Assembly: GCA_041391965.1 (NCBI GenBank)
Contig: JAWKMZ010000002.1
Coordinates: 434,001 to 498,000 of the forward strand
DNA length: 64,000 bases
Direction: 5' to 3'
Source: JAWKMZ01 sp041391965
GTDB taxonomy: Bacteria; Bacteroidota; Bacteroidia; Flavobacteriales; Flavobacteriaceae
The notes beneath the pieces are model-generated. The model worked only from the letters and a program-made list of their open reading frames with translations, was not told the origin of the DNA and did not search any database. A program made the position numbers and the translations under genes. Below, piece by piece: positions 48,570-59,200 of the stretch (its first letter is position 1; each line of letters starts with the position of its first letter).

Positions 48570-49625
48570 CTAACTATTAAACAGTGTTTTAACTTCATTT
48601 CTGGATTGTACATTTAATTTCTTATAGATGTTATTAACGTGTGTTTTTACTGTACTAAGACTCACAAAAAGCGCCTCTGCAATCTCTTTATTCGATTTTT
48701 CTTCCAGTAAAAGCATTAAAATATTCTGTTCTTGTTTGGTCAATTGTTCTTTGGCAACATCAAGTGTGATGCTTTGATGTTTTTGACGATGTTTCCAAAA
48801 CCAGAAATTTCCTAATAGCGAAAGCACCAAAAGGGCATATAGTGGATAATTCCAATTAAAACCAGAACCAGAGACATTGTTGATGATGTATTCATCCGAT
48901 TTTAGTTCTGCTTCGTATTGTTTGGCGTAAGATGAGTTTGGGTAGCGTTCTTGCAAACGTTTTAGCAAGTTTTCATAATAGTCATTAGTCTTTAAATCTG
49001 CAATATAATGCTCATGCAAATCATTACCTCTGTTAGATAAAAACGAGTAAATATAAAGCTCAGCAAGAGGTTCATCAAGGCTTTTTCCAAAATCCTGAAA
49101 CGTTTGAAACCATTTTTTATTGTTGAGTTTACGGCTGGCTTCACTGCGATATTCGGCAAAAGCATATTTCATGTTATCTCTTAACGAGTCAATTTTTACA
49201 AAAGCCATGGACTTTTCATTGGTTGATACAATATCACAAAATATTTGTTTATCAAAAGAAAATGGAAATACAATGGTGTCTTTGTTTTTAGCAATAAAAA
49301 TAATCTCTTTACTATCGTCACAATAGCCATCAAAATGGTTTTGGTCTTGGTCGTCGTCAAAGCAATTATCTACATGAAGTCTATAAATTCGGTTTGCATT
49401 TTCTAACTGATTGCCAGTAAACTCAAAATAACCCAAACTATCCGTTTTTGCTCTGGCAATAATCTGTTCAGAATAAACACCAGATATTTTACGATAGTCT
49501 TCAATGATTGATAGATACACATTATTGTGCCATTTGTTTGTATCAATTTGACCACTAAATTTGTATTGGGCTTTAGCAGTTAAGGATGCTATTATAAAAA
49601 ACGCTAAAACAACTCCTGTTTTCAT
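48570..49625 (-). CDS. Membrane-anchored LuxR-type transcriptional regulator
   Basis: 351 residues with an unusual order. A signal peptide (VVLAFFIIASLTAKAQ) and a periplasmic part of about 235 residues (residues 20-255) come first. A single membrane span (about 258-276, YPLYALLVLSLLGNFWFW) leads to a cytosolic LuxR helix-turn-helix (about 285-351, LTKQEQNILMLLLEEKSNKEI). It can therefore sense outside the inner membrane and act on DNA directly from the membrane. The periplasmic part has an acidic Asp-rich patch (DNCFDDDQDQNHFDGYCDD) that could bind a cation such as calcium. Confidence 0.85.
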   Translation of the reverse strand: MKTGVVLAFFIIASLTAKAQYKFSGQIDTNKWHNNVYLSIIEDYRKISGVYSEQIIARAKTDSLGYFEFTGNQLENANRIYRLHVDNCFDDDQDQNHFDGYCDDSKEIIFIAKNKDTIVFPFSFDKQIFCDIVSTNEKSMAFVKIDSLRDNMKYAFAEYRSEASRKLNNKKWFQTFQDFGKSLDEPLAELYIYSFLSNRGNDLHEHYIADLKTNDYYENLLKRLQERYPNSSYAKQYEAELKSDEYIINNVSGSGFNWNYPLYALLVLSLLGNFWFWKHRQKHQSITLDVAKEQLTKQEQNILMLLLEEKSNKEIAEALFVSLSTVKTHVNNIYKKLNVQSRNEVKTLFNS

Positions 49626-49744
49626 GCTACGAATCTACTATATTTTATTTTAAAATGAAATACATTCATACCTTCTAATTCAGATGTAACAAATGTTTTA
49701 TTACGACGTCCAATTAGTAGATCAATCATCAAAAATTAATCATT

Positions 49745-49903
49745 ATGAGTATTTGGAGAGTTTTACTTTCTATAGTTTGTCCGCCTTTAGCTGTTGTTGA
49801 TAAAGGTTGTGGCTCTATTGCTATTGTCTTTTTATTGTGGCTTTGCGGCTGGGTTCCTGGTGTTATTGCAGCGTTAGTTATATTGAATAATCCAAAAAAC
49901 TAA
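49745..49903 (+). CDS. YqaE/Pmp3-family small membrane protein
   Basis: 52 residues (MSIWRVLLSIVCPPLAVVDK then two-span hydrophobic body ending GVIAALVILNNPKN). The CPPLAVVDKG segment, the pair of hydrophobic helices and GWVPGVIAAL are the hallmark of the YqaE/Pmp3 proteolipids, which in other organisms are induced by salt or cold stress and affect membrane potential. Too short for routine calling but clear. It is transcribed toward the lipoprotein gene at 49966. Confidence 0.9.
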   Translation: MSIWRVLLSIVCPPLAVVDKGCGSIAIVFLLWLCGWVPGVIAALVILNNPKN

Positions 49904-49927
49904 CCCCTTTTATTTATTGCAAAATTG

Positions 49928-49935
49928 TATCTTTG
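49928..49935 (+). promoter_or_regulatory. Putative -7 promoter element
   Basis: TATCTTTG, fitting TAnnTTTG, 30 bases before the ATG at 49966. It favours that start over the in-frame upstream Met at 49933, which falls inside the element. Confidence 0.45.
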
Positions 49936-49965
49936 TCTTGGTTTTTAATCTTTAAAATTACTGAG

Positions 49966-50697
49966 ATGAACAAGTTATGTATTTTGGCTTTTGCCTTATT
50001 TTCTGTTTGTTTTACCAGTTGTCAATTTTCTGAAAATATCTATTTAAACGAAGATGGTTCAGGAAAAATGGCTTTTGTTTTTAATGGCGACCAACTTATG
50101 GAAATGGCTGGAGATAAATTTTCTGAAGACAGTAAAAAAAAGATGGATACTACGATTGTTTTTAAAGACTTTCTTGAGCAAAACAAAGACAGTATTTCTA
50201 AATTGTCTGATGAAGAACAACAGAAATTAAAAACCCTCGAAAATTTTAGCATCCGAACATTAATGGACTCTGAAGCCAAAAAAATGGAGTTTGATATGAC
50301 CACAGATTTTAAAAGTATTAGCGAGCTTCAAGACATGTTTTCTACCATGAACAAAATGCAAAGTTTAACCAATGCAACAGGAACTTCGCCAAGCATAACT
50401 ACCAATAAAACCACCCAATTACATTACATGTTTGATGGTCATAAGTTTTCTAGAAAAGCCACCATTATTGATGAAGCTTTGCTTAAAAAACAAACCGATA
50501 GTTTGGAAAGTGCCAAAGACATGTTTGCAAGTTCAAAATACACGCTCAATTATCATTTTCCAAGCGCTATAAAATCGGTTTCCAATAACAATGCAGTATT
50601 GAGTGATGACCGAAAGAACTTGATTTTAGAGTATAATTTGATTGATTATTTAAAAAATCCAAAAGGATTGGATTTGGAAGTTATTTTAGAAGATTAA
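49966..50697 (+). CDS. Hypothetical lipoprotein
   Basis: 243 residues from the ATG at 49966, which gives a lipoprotein signal ending TSCQFSE. The mature part has ENIYLNEDGSGKMAFVFNGD near its start, a helical Lys/Glu/Asp-rich middle (about 40-130) and a beta-rich end (YTLNYHFPSAIKSVSNNNAVL). I know similar lipoproteins only as uncharacterised in flavobacteria. lipB follows after 3 bases, so it heads a three-gene unit with lipB and a small membrane protein. Confidence 0.65.
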   Translation: MNKLCILAFALFSVCFTSCQFSENIYLNEDGSGKMAFVFNGDQLMEMAGDKFSEDSKKKMDTTIVFKDFLEQNKDSISKLSDEEQQKLKTLENFSIRTLMDSEAKKMEFDMTTDFKSISELQDMFSTMNKMQSLTNATGTSPSITTNKTTQLHYMFDGHKFSRKATIIDEALLKKQTDSLESAKDMFASSKYTLNYHFPSAIKSVSNNNAVLSDDRKNLILEYNLIDYLKNPKGLDLEVILED

Positions 50698-50700
50698 GTT

Positions 50701-51423
50701 TTGAATACAACAGTAGGAATACAAGATTTAGGTTATAAAGATTACAAAGTAACTTGGGATTATCAGGAAACTTTGTTTAAGTCGATTGTCGATTTAAAAA
50801 TCAAGAACAGGAGAGAAGAAACCCATCAAAAAACGCCTAATTATTTTCTGTTTGTAGAGCATCCACACGTTTATACACTTGGTAAAAGTGGTGATATAGC
50901 TAATTTGCTTTTAAATAAAGAACAACTGACTCAAAAAGGTGCTACATTTTATAAAATAAACCGTGGAGGCGATATTACCTACCATGGTCCAGGACAAATA
51001 GTAGGCTACCCAATTTTAGATTTAGACAACTTTTTTACAGATATTCATAAATACCTTCGTTTTTTGGAGGAAATCATTATTCTGACACTTGCCGAATACC
51101 ATTTAAAAGCAGAGCGAAGTCCAGGAGAAACAGGTGTTTGGTTAGATGTTGGTACGCCATTTGCTCGAAAAATTTGTGCTATGGGAGTTAGAGCAAGTCG
51201 TTGGGTTACCATGCACGGATTTGCGTTGAATGTGAATGCCGATTTAGGGTATTTTGACAACATTATTCCTTGTGGCATTAGAGGAAAATCTGTAACCTCT
51301 TTAAATGTAGAACTTGGTGTTGCAACGGTTGATGTTACCGAAGTTAAAGAAAAACTGCTAAAGCATTTTGCATCGCTTTTTGAGGCGAAATTACATTATC
51401 AAGTAAGCAAAATAAATAGTTAA
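50701..51423 (+). CDS. lipB: Octanoyl-[acyl-carrier protein]:protein octanoyltransferase
   Basis: Transfers octanoyl groups to the lipoyl domains of 2-oxoacid dehydrogenases, such as the E2 at 20 kb. Family motifs are FLFVEHPHVYTLGKSGD, INRGGDITYHGPGQIVGYPI and ARKICAMGVRASRWVTMHG, which contains the catalytic Lys, and CGIRGKSVTSL with the catalytic Cys. The start is a TTG at 50701, three bases after the lipoprotein stop. 240 residues is normal. It overlaps the next start by one base. Confidence 0.95.
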   Translation: MNTTVGIQDLGYKDYKVTWDYQETLFKSIVDLKIKNRREETHQKTPNYFLFVEHPHVYTLGKSGDIANLLLNKEQLTQKGATFYKINRGGDITYHGPGQIVGYPILDLDNFFTDIHKYLRFLEEIIILTLAEYHLKAERSPGETGVWLDVGTPFARKICAMGVRASRWVTMHGFALNVNADLGYFDNIIPCGIRGKSVTSLNVELGVATVDVTEVKEKLLKHFASLFEAKLHYQVSKINS

Positions 51424-51911
51424 TGCGTTATCTACAAAAAATTATTTTATTGGTGGTGACTGTTCCGTTTGCATTGTTTCCAGGAGGGTTTTTGGCGTAT
51501 GTTTTTTTATACCAAACAGCGCCTTTTAAGTATAGAATGCTCGTTCCTATTGCAATAACTGTGTGTGGAATTTGCACGTTTATTTTTCATTTAAAGTCTA
51601 AAAATATTTATAAGCTTTTGGATAGGAAAAATAACCTTCCAAAAATTGAATTGGTATTTTGGGTTTTAGTTGTAGCCTTCGGAATGGCTTATGTTGCCTT
51701 GGCTTGTTTTATTTTGTATTATGTGTTTTCGATGGAGATAGTCTCTGTTTCAGAGGACTATTGGCAAGTTTTACTGGTGTTTTTACCACTAATTATTTTT
51801 GGATTATGGACAGTTGCAGATGCTTTTTACCTAAAACATTTAATGAATCGACATCAAAATACTTATAGGTATTCTGAAATTGAGGATATTAAAGGACAAG
51901 GAATAGATTAA
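51423..51911 (+). CDS. Small inner-membrane protein
   Basis: 162 residues with four hydrophobic segments (about 7-28, 38-56, 75-100, 112-132) and a polar C-terminus. No motif recognised. It shares the A of its ATG with the lipB stop codon, so the two are co-translated. It also overlaps the convergent nucleoid-protein gene by 4 bases. Function unknown. Confidence 0.65.
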   Translation: MRYLQKIILLVVTVPFALFPGGFLAYVFLYQTAPFKYRMLVPIAITVCGICTFIFHLKSKNIYKLLDRKNNLPKIELVFWVLVVAFGMAYVALACFILYYVFSMEIVSVSEDYWQVLLVFLPLIIFGLWTVADAFYLKHLMNRHQNTYRYSEIEDIKGQGID

Positions 51912-52957
51912 TTTTCTTCATTAAAAAACACTTTGTAATAGTGCATTTTTTTGATCTCGTCATAACCGCGTTCTAAATATTCGGCAGAAGCATCAGGAGC
52001 ATCGACATCAAGTTTTATTTGGATGTTAGTGTCTAATTTTATTTCGGTTTTAATTTTTTGTTTTTGCTTTTTAAGAACCGCTTCTGAAACATCAAATTGG
52101 TTTCTAATCAAAACGTTTTGTTCGGTTTCAAAGTCTTTTTTAAAATCGTCAAATAAGCTTTTGTGCTTATCGTCTTCAAAGACATCATCTTTAAAATTTT
52201 CAACATTGATGACTTCATTTTCTTTAAAAAAATCGATGGTTTTTGCTAAAAATGTACTTTGTTCTTGTGCGCCAAAACTTGGTTTTAGAACCTCTTTACT
52301 AAACTCTTTGCACAACTCAATATAATTTTTGGTGTGTTGGTTGCTGTCGTCAGGATATTTGATGTTTAAAAAGTTTTTAGTCCAATAGTGTGTGTCATAG
52401 CTATTGTTGTCAACGCTTAATACAATTGGCCCTTCGGTATCAGAGGTGTTTAAAATTAAGCAGCCTTTATCTACTTTTTTGGTTGCAATTCCTTTTTGGG
52501 TGATGATGTCGTAGCTTTTGCCTTCTAAGTAGGTTTGAAAAAATTCGCTCTTGTTTTCAATTTTAAAAATACCAATCGCATTTACAAAAAATTCTTCGTA
52601 TTGAATGTCATTAAACAGGCAAACCAACACATCGCCAGTTTTTATTTGTGCCGAATTAGATTGCTCAAACAAATGTGTTACAATGTGTTTTGAAATTTCT
52701 ACAAAGTTACTTTCGTCTGCAAATAACTGATTTGTATAACTGTTAATTTCATTCAGATTGATGTTTGAATGATGATTGAATCGATAACTTTCCACAACGC
52801 TTCCAAAAGGTCTTAAAAGGTAAGGTAACATCAAGTCGTAACTAATTTCGTCAAAATCAATTTCTTGCTCAGAAAAGGCATTTTTAGTACTGTTAAACTT
52901 GTTGCCAACCTTGTGTAGGATACATTTTGAAATGGCTGTTTTGGTGCGTTTAATCAT
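51908..52957 (-). CDS. Nucleoid-associated protein (NdpA/YejK family)
   Basis: 349 residues matching the 37-kDa nucleoid-associated protein family: start KTAISKCILHKVGNKFN, a middle region with GDVLVCLFNDIQYEEFFVNAIGIFKIENK, and a C-terminal end YLERGYDEIKKMHYYKVFF. E. coli YejK binds the nucleoid and interacts with topoisomerase IV and gyrase subunits. No signal peptide. It lies 9 bases downstream of the large lipoprotein gene on the same strand. Confidence 0.82.
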   Translation of the reverse strand: MIKRTKTAISKCILHKVGNKFNSTKNAFSEQEIDFDEISYDLMLPYLLRPFGSVVESYRFNHHSNINLNEINSYTNQLFADESNFVEISKHIVTHLFEQSNSAQIKTGDVLVCLFNDIQYEEFFVNAIGIFKIENKSEFFQTYLEGKSYDIITQKGIATKKVDKGCLILNTSDTEGPIVLSVDNNSYDTHYWTKNFLNIKYPDDSNQHTKNYIELCKEFSKEVLKPSFGAQEQSTFLAKTIDFFKENEVINVENFKDDVFEDDKHKSLFDDFKKDFETEQNVLIRNQFDVSEAVLKKQKQKIKTEIKLDTNIQIKLDVDAPDASAEYLERGYDEIKKMHYYKVFFNEEN

Positions 52958-52966
52958 GCGTTGTTT

Positions 52967-55399
52967 TTAGTTGATTTCATAAACAATAATGCTGTTGCTG
53001 TCGCCTTTTGTAACGGCTTCCAAGGTTTTGTCTTTGTCAAAATTATCCAATAAAATGGTTGAGTTTCCAAATACTGGAAAGTTGTTAATTGGTTTTGCTT
53101 GACTGTCAAAAAGATATACTTTGTTGGCTTGCAAATCGGTTGTGGCTACGTAAATTTTGTCATTTAAATAGTAAATTTTTGGTGCTGTATAATCACCAAA
53201 ATCCAATTCCATTTTATTAGATTTTATGGTAAGATTATTTTCAGAAAGCGTTACCAAAGTTTTGCTGGTTGTGGTAATAAAATGACGTTCGGCAAGGTTT
53301 AAATGGGTTGTGTTTACTCGTCCTTTTTCATCAATTTGAACAAGGTCGCCTTTGGTATTGGTAGTGGTAAATTTATCGTTGTACAAAAAGATGTCATTGT
53401 TTGAAAAATTGATAGTTTCTTTGACGTTAATTCGAGTTTTACCAGTTCGGTCTAAAATTTCCATTTTTTGACCTTGACCAAAAACGATATAATCTTTTCT
53501 GCCAATTCTAAAATGTTTGGGTTGTGTATTGATGGTGTTATCTGCTTTTTTGTAGGTAAATCCTTTAACGATTTTGCCGTATTTGTCATACATCAATAAA
53601 TTTTTTCCTTGGCAAACTAAAAGTCTGTAATCCTTTTTGTTATCATAATCAAAAACCGACAAAGGTTGTGTAATGGCATCATTAAATTTTAAAGGATAAG
53701 GCGACACATCTTTTCCATTCCTATCAATCACATACACACGTTTTGGTGTGACAAAAGCTACTTGTAATTTTCCGTTTTTGTAAAGGTCAATTTGCTCAAT
53801 GTTGCCTAAAATTTTACCATCTAATTGTTTTTTCCAAAGCACTTTTCCGTCTTTAGTTATTTGATACAGATTGTTTTTAACATCTTGTACCACAATATCT
53901 TTATGGTTGGTGGTGTAATCTGTTACTAATTGTGGGTTTATCAGTAAATCATCGTCTAATTTGATAGTTGCTTCTTCTGATATAGAATTTGAAACTGCTT
54001 TGGCTTTATTTTTTTGGATGATGGCGTTTATGAGCGCAAAATCAGTATCGTAACTAAATTGGATGGCTGAGGCTTTATAGCTGTCAATTTTGAGATTTTT
54101 ATTTTCAGAAAAATTGGCATCTAAAACAGCATTTAATCCATTAGCATTTTTAAACACAAATAAAGACGATTCGTCACTCAAATGTTCCATCATATTTTGG
54201 TAAGCATTACTTTCGTATAAATTAGTATGGTTTTGGTAGCTGGCAATTATATCTTTTAAAAAGCTGACATCATCTGAAAACACAAAAAAATCATCAATTT
54301 GGATATAATTTGAAGCCAAATTATAAGTAATTAAGGGCGAAAAATGCTGTGAAAACAATGTTGGGTTTTCAAAAGTATGAATAGCTACTTCTCTATACGT
54401 TTCAAGAAGTGGTTGTGAAGCGATTGTTTCTTCAGTAGATAAGGCATCAATAGAATGAATGACAACCGCTTGTGATTGGTTTCGTTTTAAAATGCCAATT
54501 TCGGAAGCATTATCAAAAATAGCAGTTTTGCTAAGTGAATCTTGAGTTTTGAAAGCCGATAGGTTATCTTGAAACGTTTTGTAGTTATCAAACGTAAAAC
54601 TCATAAAATGGTCCACATCAATAGGACAGACTTTGGCTATCAAATTTTCTTGCGGAATGGTATTCTTAAAACTATTGATTAAACTTTTGCTAGAATCGGT
54701 TGCTTTAGTAATGCCACTAATCAGTATTTGGTCTTGTGATAAATCAGTGTCTAACAAATAATAGTTAGAAAAAGCAGTTTTATCAAGTTTTGTATCTTCA
54801 AAAAAAGAAGGGACTAAAGCGTTATTTTTAGAGTTGATAAGCACGGAAAGCGTGTTGTTGTCATCAGCAGTATGATAGATTTTTTCGAGCGTTTTGTTTT
54901 GTTTTAAATTGTGTGATGTGGCTTCAACCAAAGCACGTTGGTTGGATCCAAAAAAGACGCTATCTATAACAATACTATATAAGGTTTGTTTATTGATGGT
55001 AGTTTTGGTGATGCTTTGTTGTTTTGTAGTGATGGTTTCAGAACTGTGATTTGGTAAAGAATCGACAGCAAACAGATTTTTTGTGTATTTGGTAATGATA
55101 GAAACTTGCAAACTGTCTTTTGCGTCTTTTCCTAAACATATTAAAACGGTGTTATTTGTTTTTAGATGATTTAAAGACGACAATTTTTGTTTTAATAGTT
55201 GGACATCCTTATAAGTTGTAAGGCTGTTTACAAAATCATTATTATTTAAGCTGCTTTTTAAACTTTCCATATTTTTAGTCCTTATTATTATAGAAGAATT
55301 TTCTGGCGCAAGACTGATAAGGTTCGATACAGATGTTCTATCGTTTTCACAACCTATTAATATAAAAACTAAAATGAAAGCAAAACTGAGGTTTCTCAT
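52967..55399 (-). CDS. Large lipoprotein with a C-terminal propeller-like region
   Basis: 810 residues. A lipoprotein signal ends FILIGCEND. The N-terminal half (to about 450) resembles a repeated globular fold with many Ser/Asn and self-contained SIIIRTKNM-like strands. The C-terminal half (about 500-810) is a run of short beta-propeller-like repeats with DGKVLWKK, VYVIDRNGKDV, LLMYDKYGKIV and VYLFDSQAKPI. No enzyme motif. It is encoded between rnhB and the nucleoid-associated protein, all on the same strand with short gaps. Function unknown; an envelope scaffold or assembly factor is possible. Confidence 0.65.
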   Translation of the reverse strand: MRNLSFAFILVFILIGCENDRTSVSNLISLAPENSSIIIRTKNMESLKSSLNNNDFVNSLTTYKDVQLLKQKLSSLNHLKTNNTVLICLGKDAKDSLQVSIITKYTKNLFAVDSLPNHSSETITTKQQSITKTTINKQTLYSIVIDSVFFGSNQRALVEATSHNLKQNKTLEKIYHTADDNNTLSVLINSKNNALVPSFFEDTKLDKTAFSNYYLLDTDLSQDQILISGITKATDSSKSLINSFKNTIPQENLIAKVCPIDVDHFMSFTFDNYKTFQDNLSAFKTQDSLSKTAIFDNASEIGILKRNQSQAVVIHSIDALSTEETIASQPLLETYREVAIHTFENPTLFSQHFSPLITYNLASNYIQIDDFFVFSDDVSFLKDIIASYQNHTNLYESNAYQNMMEHLSDESSLFVFKNANGLNAVLDANFSENKNLKIDSYKASAIQFSYDTDFALINAIIQKNKAKAVSNSISEEATIKLDDDLLINPQLVTDYTTNHKDIVVQDVKNNLYQITKDGKVLWKKQLDGKILGNIEQIDLYKNGKLQVAFVTPKRVYVIDRNGKDVSPYPLKFNDAITQPLSVFDYDNKKDYRLLVCQGKNLLMYDKYGKIVKGFTYKKADNTINTQPKHFRIGRKDYIVFGQGQKMEILDRTGKTRINVKETINFSNNDIFLYNDKFTTTNTKGDLVQIDEKGRVNTTHLNLAERHFITTTSKTLVTLSENNLTIKSNKMELDFGDYTAPKIYYLNDKIYVATTDLQANKVYLFDSQAKPINNFPVFGNSTILLDNFDKDKTLEAVTKGDSNSIIVYEIN

Positions 55400-55428
55400 T
55401 GAAGAGGGTTTTTTGCAAATATAAAAAG

Positions 55429-56031
55429 TTACAATTCTAATTTTAATTGTTCTGGCAATAATCTGAAAGTTTTTCTGTGGTATTTGGTAATGCCATGTTC
55501 TTTAATAGCAGCTCTATGAGCTTTGGTTGGATAGCCTTTGTTTTGTTTCCAATTATACATTGGGAACTCCTCGTGTATTTTGCACATATAATCATCACGA
55601 TAGGTTTTTGCTAAAATAGAAGCAGCAGCAATACTTTGATATTTGGCATCGCCTTTAATGATAGTTTCAAAAGGAATCGTGTGATAGGGTTTAAAGCGGT
55701 TGCCATCAACAATAATAAATTCAGGTTGTGTTTTTAAACCATCAATGGCTTGGTGCATTGCAAGTATAGAAGCGTTTAAAATATTAATTTGGTCAATCTT
55801 TTTTGGCCAAACATGGGCATATGAAAAACACAAAGCTTCAGATTCTATTAGTTGTCTCAAAACTTCACGTTCAGATTTTAGGAGTTGTTTAGAATCGTTA
55901 AGCGCAACATTGTCAAAATGCTTAGGCAATATAACAGCAGCTGCGGTTACAGGGCCAGCAAGACAACCACGTCCAGCTTCATCAGTACCGCATTCAAAAG
56001 TATATTTTGAATAATGAGATTGTAGCTTCAA
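55429..56031 (-). CDS. rnhB: Ribonuclease HII
   Basis: Removes misincorporated ribonucleotides and RNA of RNA-DNA hybrids. The first acidic pair is in CGTDEAGRGCLAGPV, then ILPKHFDNVALNDSKQL with the catalytic Asp, and FIIVDGNRF further on. 200 residues matches the family. It is the first gene of a minus-strand run with the large lipoprotein and the nucleoid protein. The SusC operon is divergent, about 200 bases away. Confidence 0.96.
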   Translation of the reverse strand: MKLQSHYSKYTFECGTDEAGRGCLAGPVTAAAVILPKHFDNVALNDSKQLLKSEREVLRQLIESEALCFSYAHVWPKKIDQINILNASILAMHQAIDGLKTQPEFIIVDGNRFKPYHTIPFETIIKGDAKYQSIAAASILAKTYRDDYMCKIHEEFPMYNWKQNKGYPTKAHRAAIKEHGITKYHRKTFRLLPEQLKLEL

Positions 56032-56232
56032 AATGAAAATAATTAAATTAAAATAAAATCTTAAAATTTAGTTTAAACTTAAGATAACTATGTTAAAAAA
56101 AGAAATGAGATGTTAAAATTGATGAAACATGAAGTTTTATAGCGTCTGTATTAACATTTTTTTAATTAAAATACTTGTGTAATTAAGATATTATTAAGAT
56201 GTTTGCGCTAGACTAACTCAAATAATTGTTTT

Positions 56233-59200
56233 ATGAAATTAAAGTTAACATGGTTAATGACGCTTTTTATGGCGTTTGTGATGCAATTCTCTTTTGCACA
56301 AGAGAAATCTATCACAGGTACAGTTACCTCTGCTGCAGACGGTTTACCACTACCTGGAGTAAATGTAATTGTAAAAGGAACTACAAGGGGAGTTCAAACG
56401 GATTTTGATGGTAATTATACCATTAAGGCGAGTGTTGGAGAAACTCTTGAGTTTTCATTCGTTGGAATGAAGAAAACTTCAGCTGTTGTTGGTTCCAGCA
56501 ATTCAATAAATATAGCCTTAAGTGAAGATGCTCAGGCTTTGGAAGAAATTGTAGTTGTTGGTTTCAGTGCGAAATCGAGAGATGAATTGACATCTGCGGT
56601 ATCAAATGTAACATCTGAGGAATTAGAAAAAATTGCACCATCAGTAAGTATTGACAATATGCTACAAGGGGTGGCTTCTGGTGTTCAGGTAGTTGCTCAA
56701 AATGGTAAGCCTGGTCAAACAGCGTTTATTAGAATCCGTGGTATTGGATCTATCAATGCAGGAAATCAACCACTCTATATTGTGGATGGTGCTGCAATGA
56801 ATGAAAATGATGTAAATTCAATTAATCCTAATGATGTAGAATCTGTAAGTGTTTTAAAAGATGCTGCTTCAACCTCTATTTATGGAGCTCGTGGTGGTAA
56901 TGGTGTTGTTATCATTACAACCAAAAGAGGAAAAAAAGGAGAAGACTCTGTATTTAAATTAAGTTCAAGAGTAGGTGTAAGCAGAAAAGTAAAAGATAAT
57001 TTTACAATGATGAACGCTGCTCAAAAACTGCAATATGAAAGAGAGCTTGGTGGAGGTTTAGTTGGAGCAAGTATTGCAAGTGATGCTGAATACCAAAAAC
57101 TGATTGGTTATGACCACGATTGGAAGGATGACTTATTGCAAGATGGATTTCAAAAATCTATTAACTTCTCTGCTACAGGTGGTGAAGAGCGCATGAACTA
57201 TTTCTTTTCTTTAGGATATGATGAAGATTCTGGTATTATCAGAAATGTAAAAGCATATGATAGAGTAACAGGGAGGTTAAATGTGGACTATCAAGCTAAA
57301 GATTGGGCTAAAATAGGCACAAGTCTTTCTTTTGCTGGTAGTCATACTAATGACCCAAGAGATAGAAATAATACACAAAACCCATTCAGAGCTATCTACG
57401 ATTATAATCCGTATGAGCCATTTTATGTGAAAGATGCTAATGGAAATAACGTTTTGGATGAAAACGGGCAACCGGTTTTAAACTCTACACATACAGGATA
57501 CCCAGTAACTGCTGAGTTGACACAAAATAAAATTGATTTATATAACAATAGATTTGCAGGTAACATCTATTTAGATTTGTCATTATCTGATCACCTTGAT
57601 TTTAAAACACAAGGATCAGGTACTTATGATCAGTATAGAAGAGAAAATTACTTACAAGCAGGTGGTATTTTAGATTTAATTGTTAATGGAGGTGTGCCTA
57701 CAGGTACAAAAACAGATAATGGATCTTTTGACTTTACCTACACATGGTTAAACAAAATGACTTACTCTAATACTTTTGGAGAGGTTCATAACTTAGAAGT
57801 GACCGCATTAACTGAATACACTCGAAATAACTATAGAAATTATTATGCACGAGGGAATGGATTTATTGTTGGTGGGCCATCTGTTTTAGATGTTGCAGCA
57901 ACACCAATTACTGTTGGAAGTTTCAGATCTGAGTATTCCATCTTCTCAATGGCAGCAAACGTTGACTATAACTATGATAATAGATACATATTAAACGCTA
58001 CAGTAAGACGTGATGGATCTTCAAGATTTGGTAAAAATAGTAAATATGGTAATTTTTACAGTGGTTCATTAGCTTGGAATATTAACAACGAAGCTTTTAT
58101 GGCAGATAGTAATGTTTTTAATACATTAAAACTTAGACTTTCTGCGGGTACCTCAGGTAATGATCAAATTGGTAGATATTCATCAATTACCACTTACGGT
58201 TTTGGAGCTTATAACAATGGGTCTACTACCATATTACCAGCTAACTTTGGTGATGCAAGTTTATCATGGGAGGAAAACTTTAATTATGGAGCAGGTATAG
58301 AATTTGGAATGTTTAACAACAGACTGAGAGGTTTGGTAGATTACTATAACAGAACTACATCTAACCTTTTGTTAGCTGAGCAATTATCTCTAACAACAGG
58401 AGGAAGAAGTGTTACTGGTAATTTAGGTGAAATGGTTAACAAAGGGTTTGAATTTGAATTAGCAGGAGATATTTTCCGTACTGAAAAATTCAAATGGACT
58501 GTTTCTGCTAACTTGAACCTTTATGATAATGAAGTAACTAAATTGGTTACTAATGACGATCCAACAACATTAGATGTTAATGAAAGTGATTTGTTTACAG
58601 CAAGTAATTACTATACCATCTTAAGAGTTGGTGAAGAAGTAAATACTTTTTATGTTCCAAGATATGCTGGTGTGAACCCTGCTAATGGTGAGGCACTTTA
58701 TTTAGATAAAGATGGAAATGTAACCAATAGTGCAGATGGTAATGAAGTTGTGTTGTCAGGTAAATCACCTTTTGCTGATTTAGATGGTAGTATTAGCACA
58801 ACAATGCAATATAATGGGTTTGATTTATCAGCTAACTTTTACTATAAAATGGGTAATTACACTTATAATTTGCCTGAACAAAATATGTTGAGTGATGGTG
58901 ATAATGCAAATGATAACCAAAGATTGGATGCGTTTAACTATTGGAGAAACCCTGGAGATACTAATGTATTGCCAAGACCAAACTCTAATTCAAACCAAAC
59001 ATCTACTAGATTTTTACAAAAAGGAGATTACATCAGATTGCGTAGTTTACAGTTAGGCTATACAATTCCAAAAAAATTCACAGAAAATATGGCAATACAA
59101 AGTGCTAGAATTTATGTGTCTGGAACTAACTTATGGACGTATGCTCCTTATTATAAAGGTGATCCTGAAGTTGGTATTGGTTCTGGTGAAACTCAAGGAG

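Noticed and set aside
55310..55330. tRNA-like GGTTCGA segment
   Set aside because: Lies inside a coding region and has no acceptor or anticodon arm around it.
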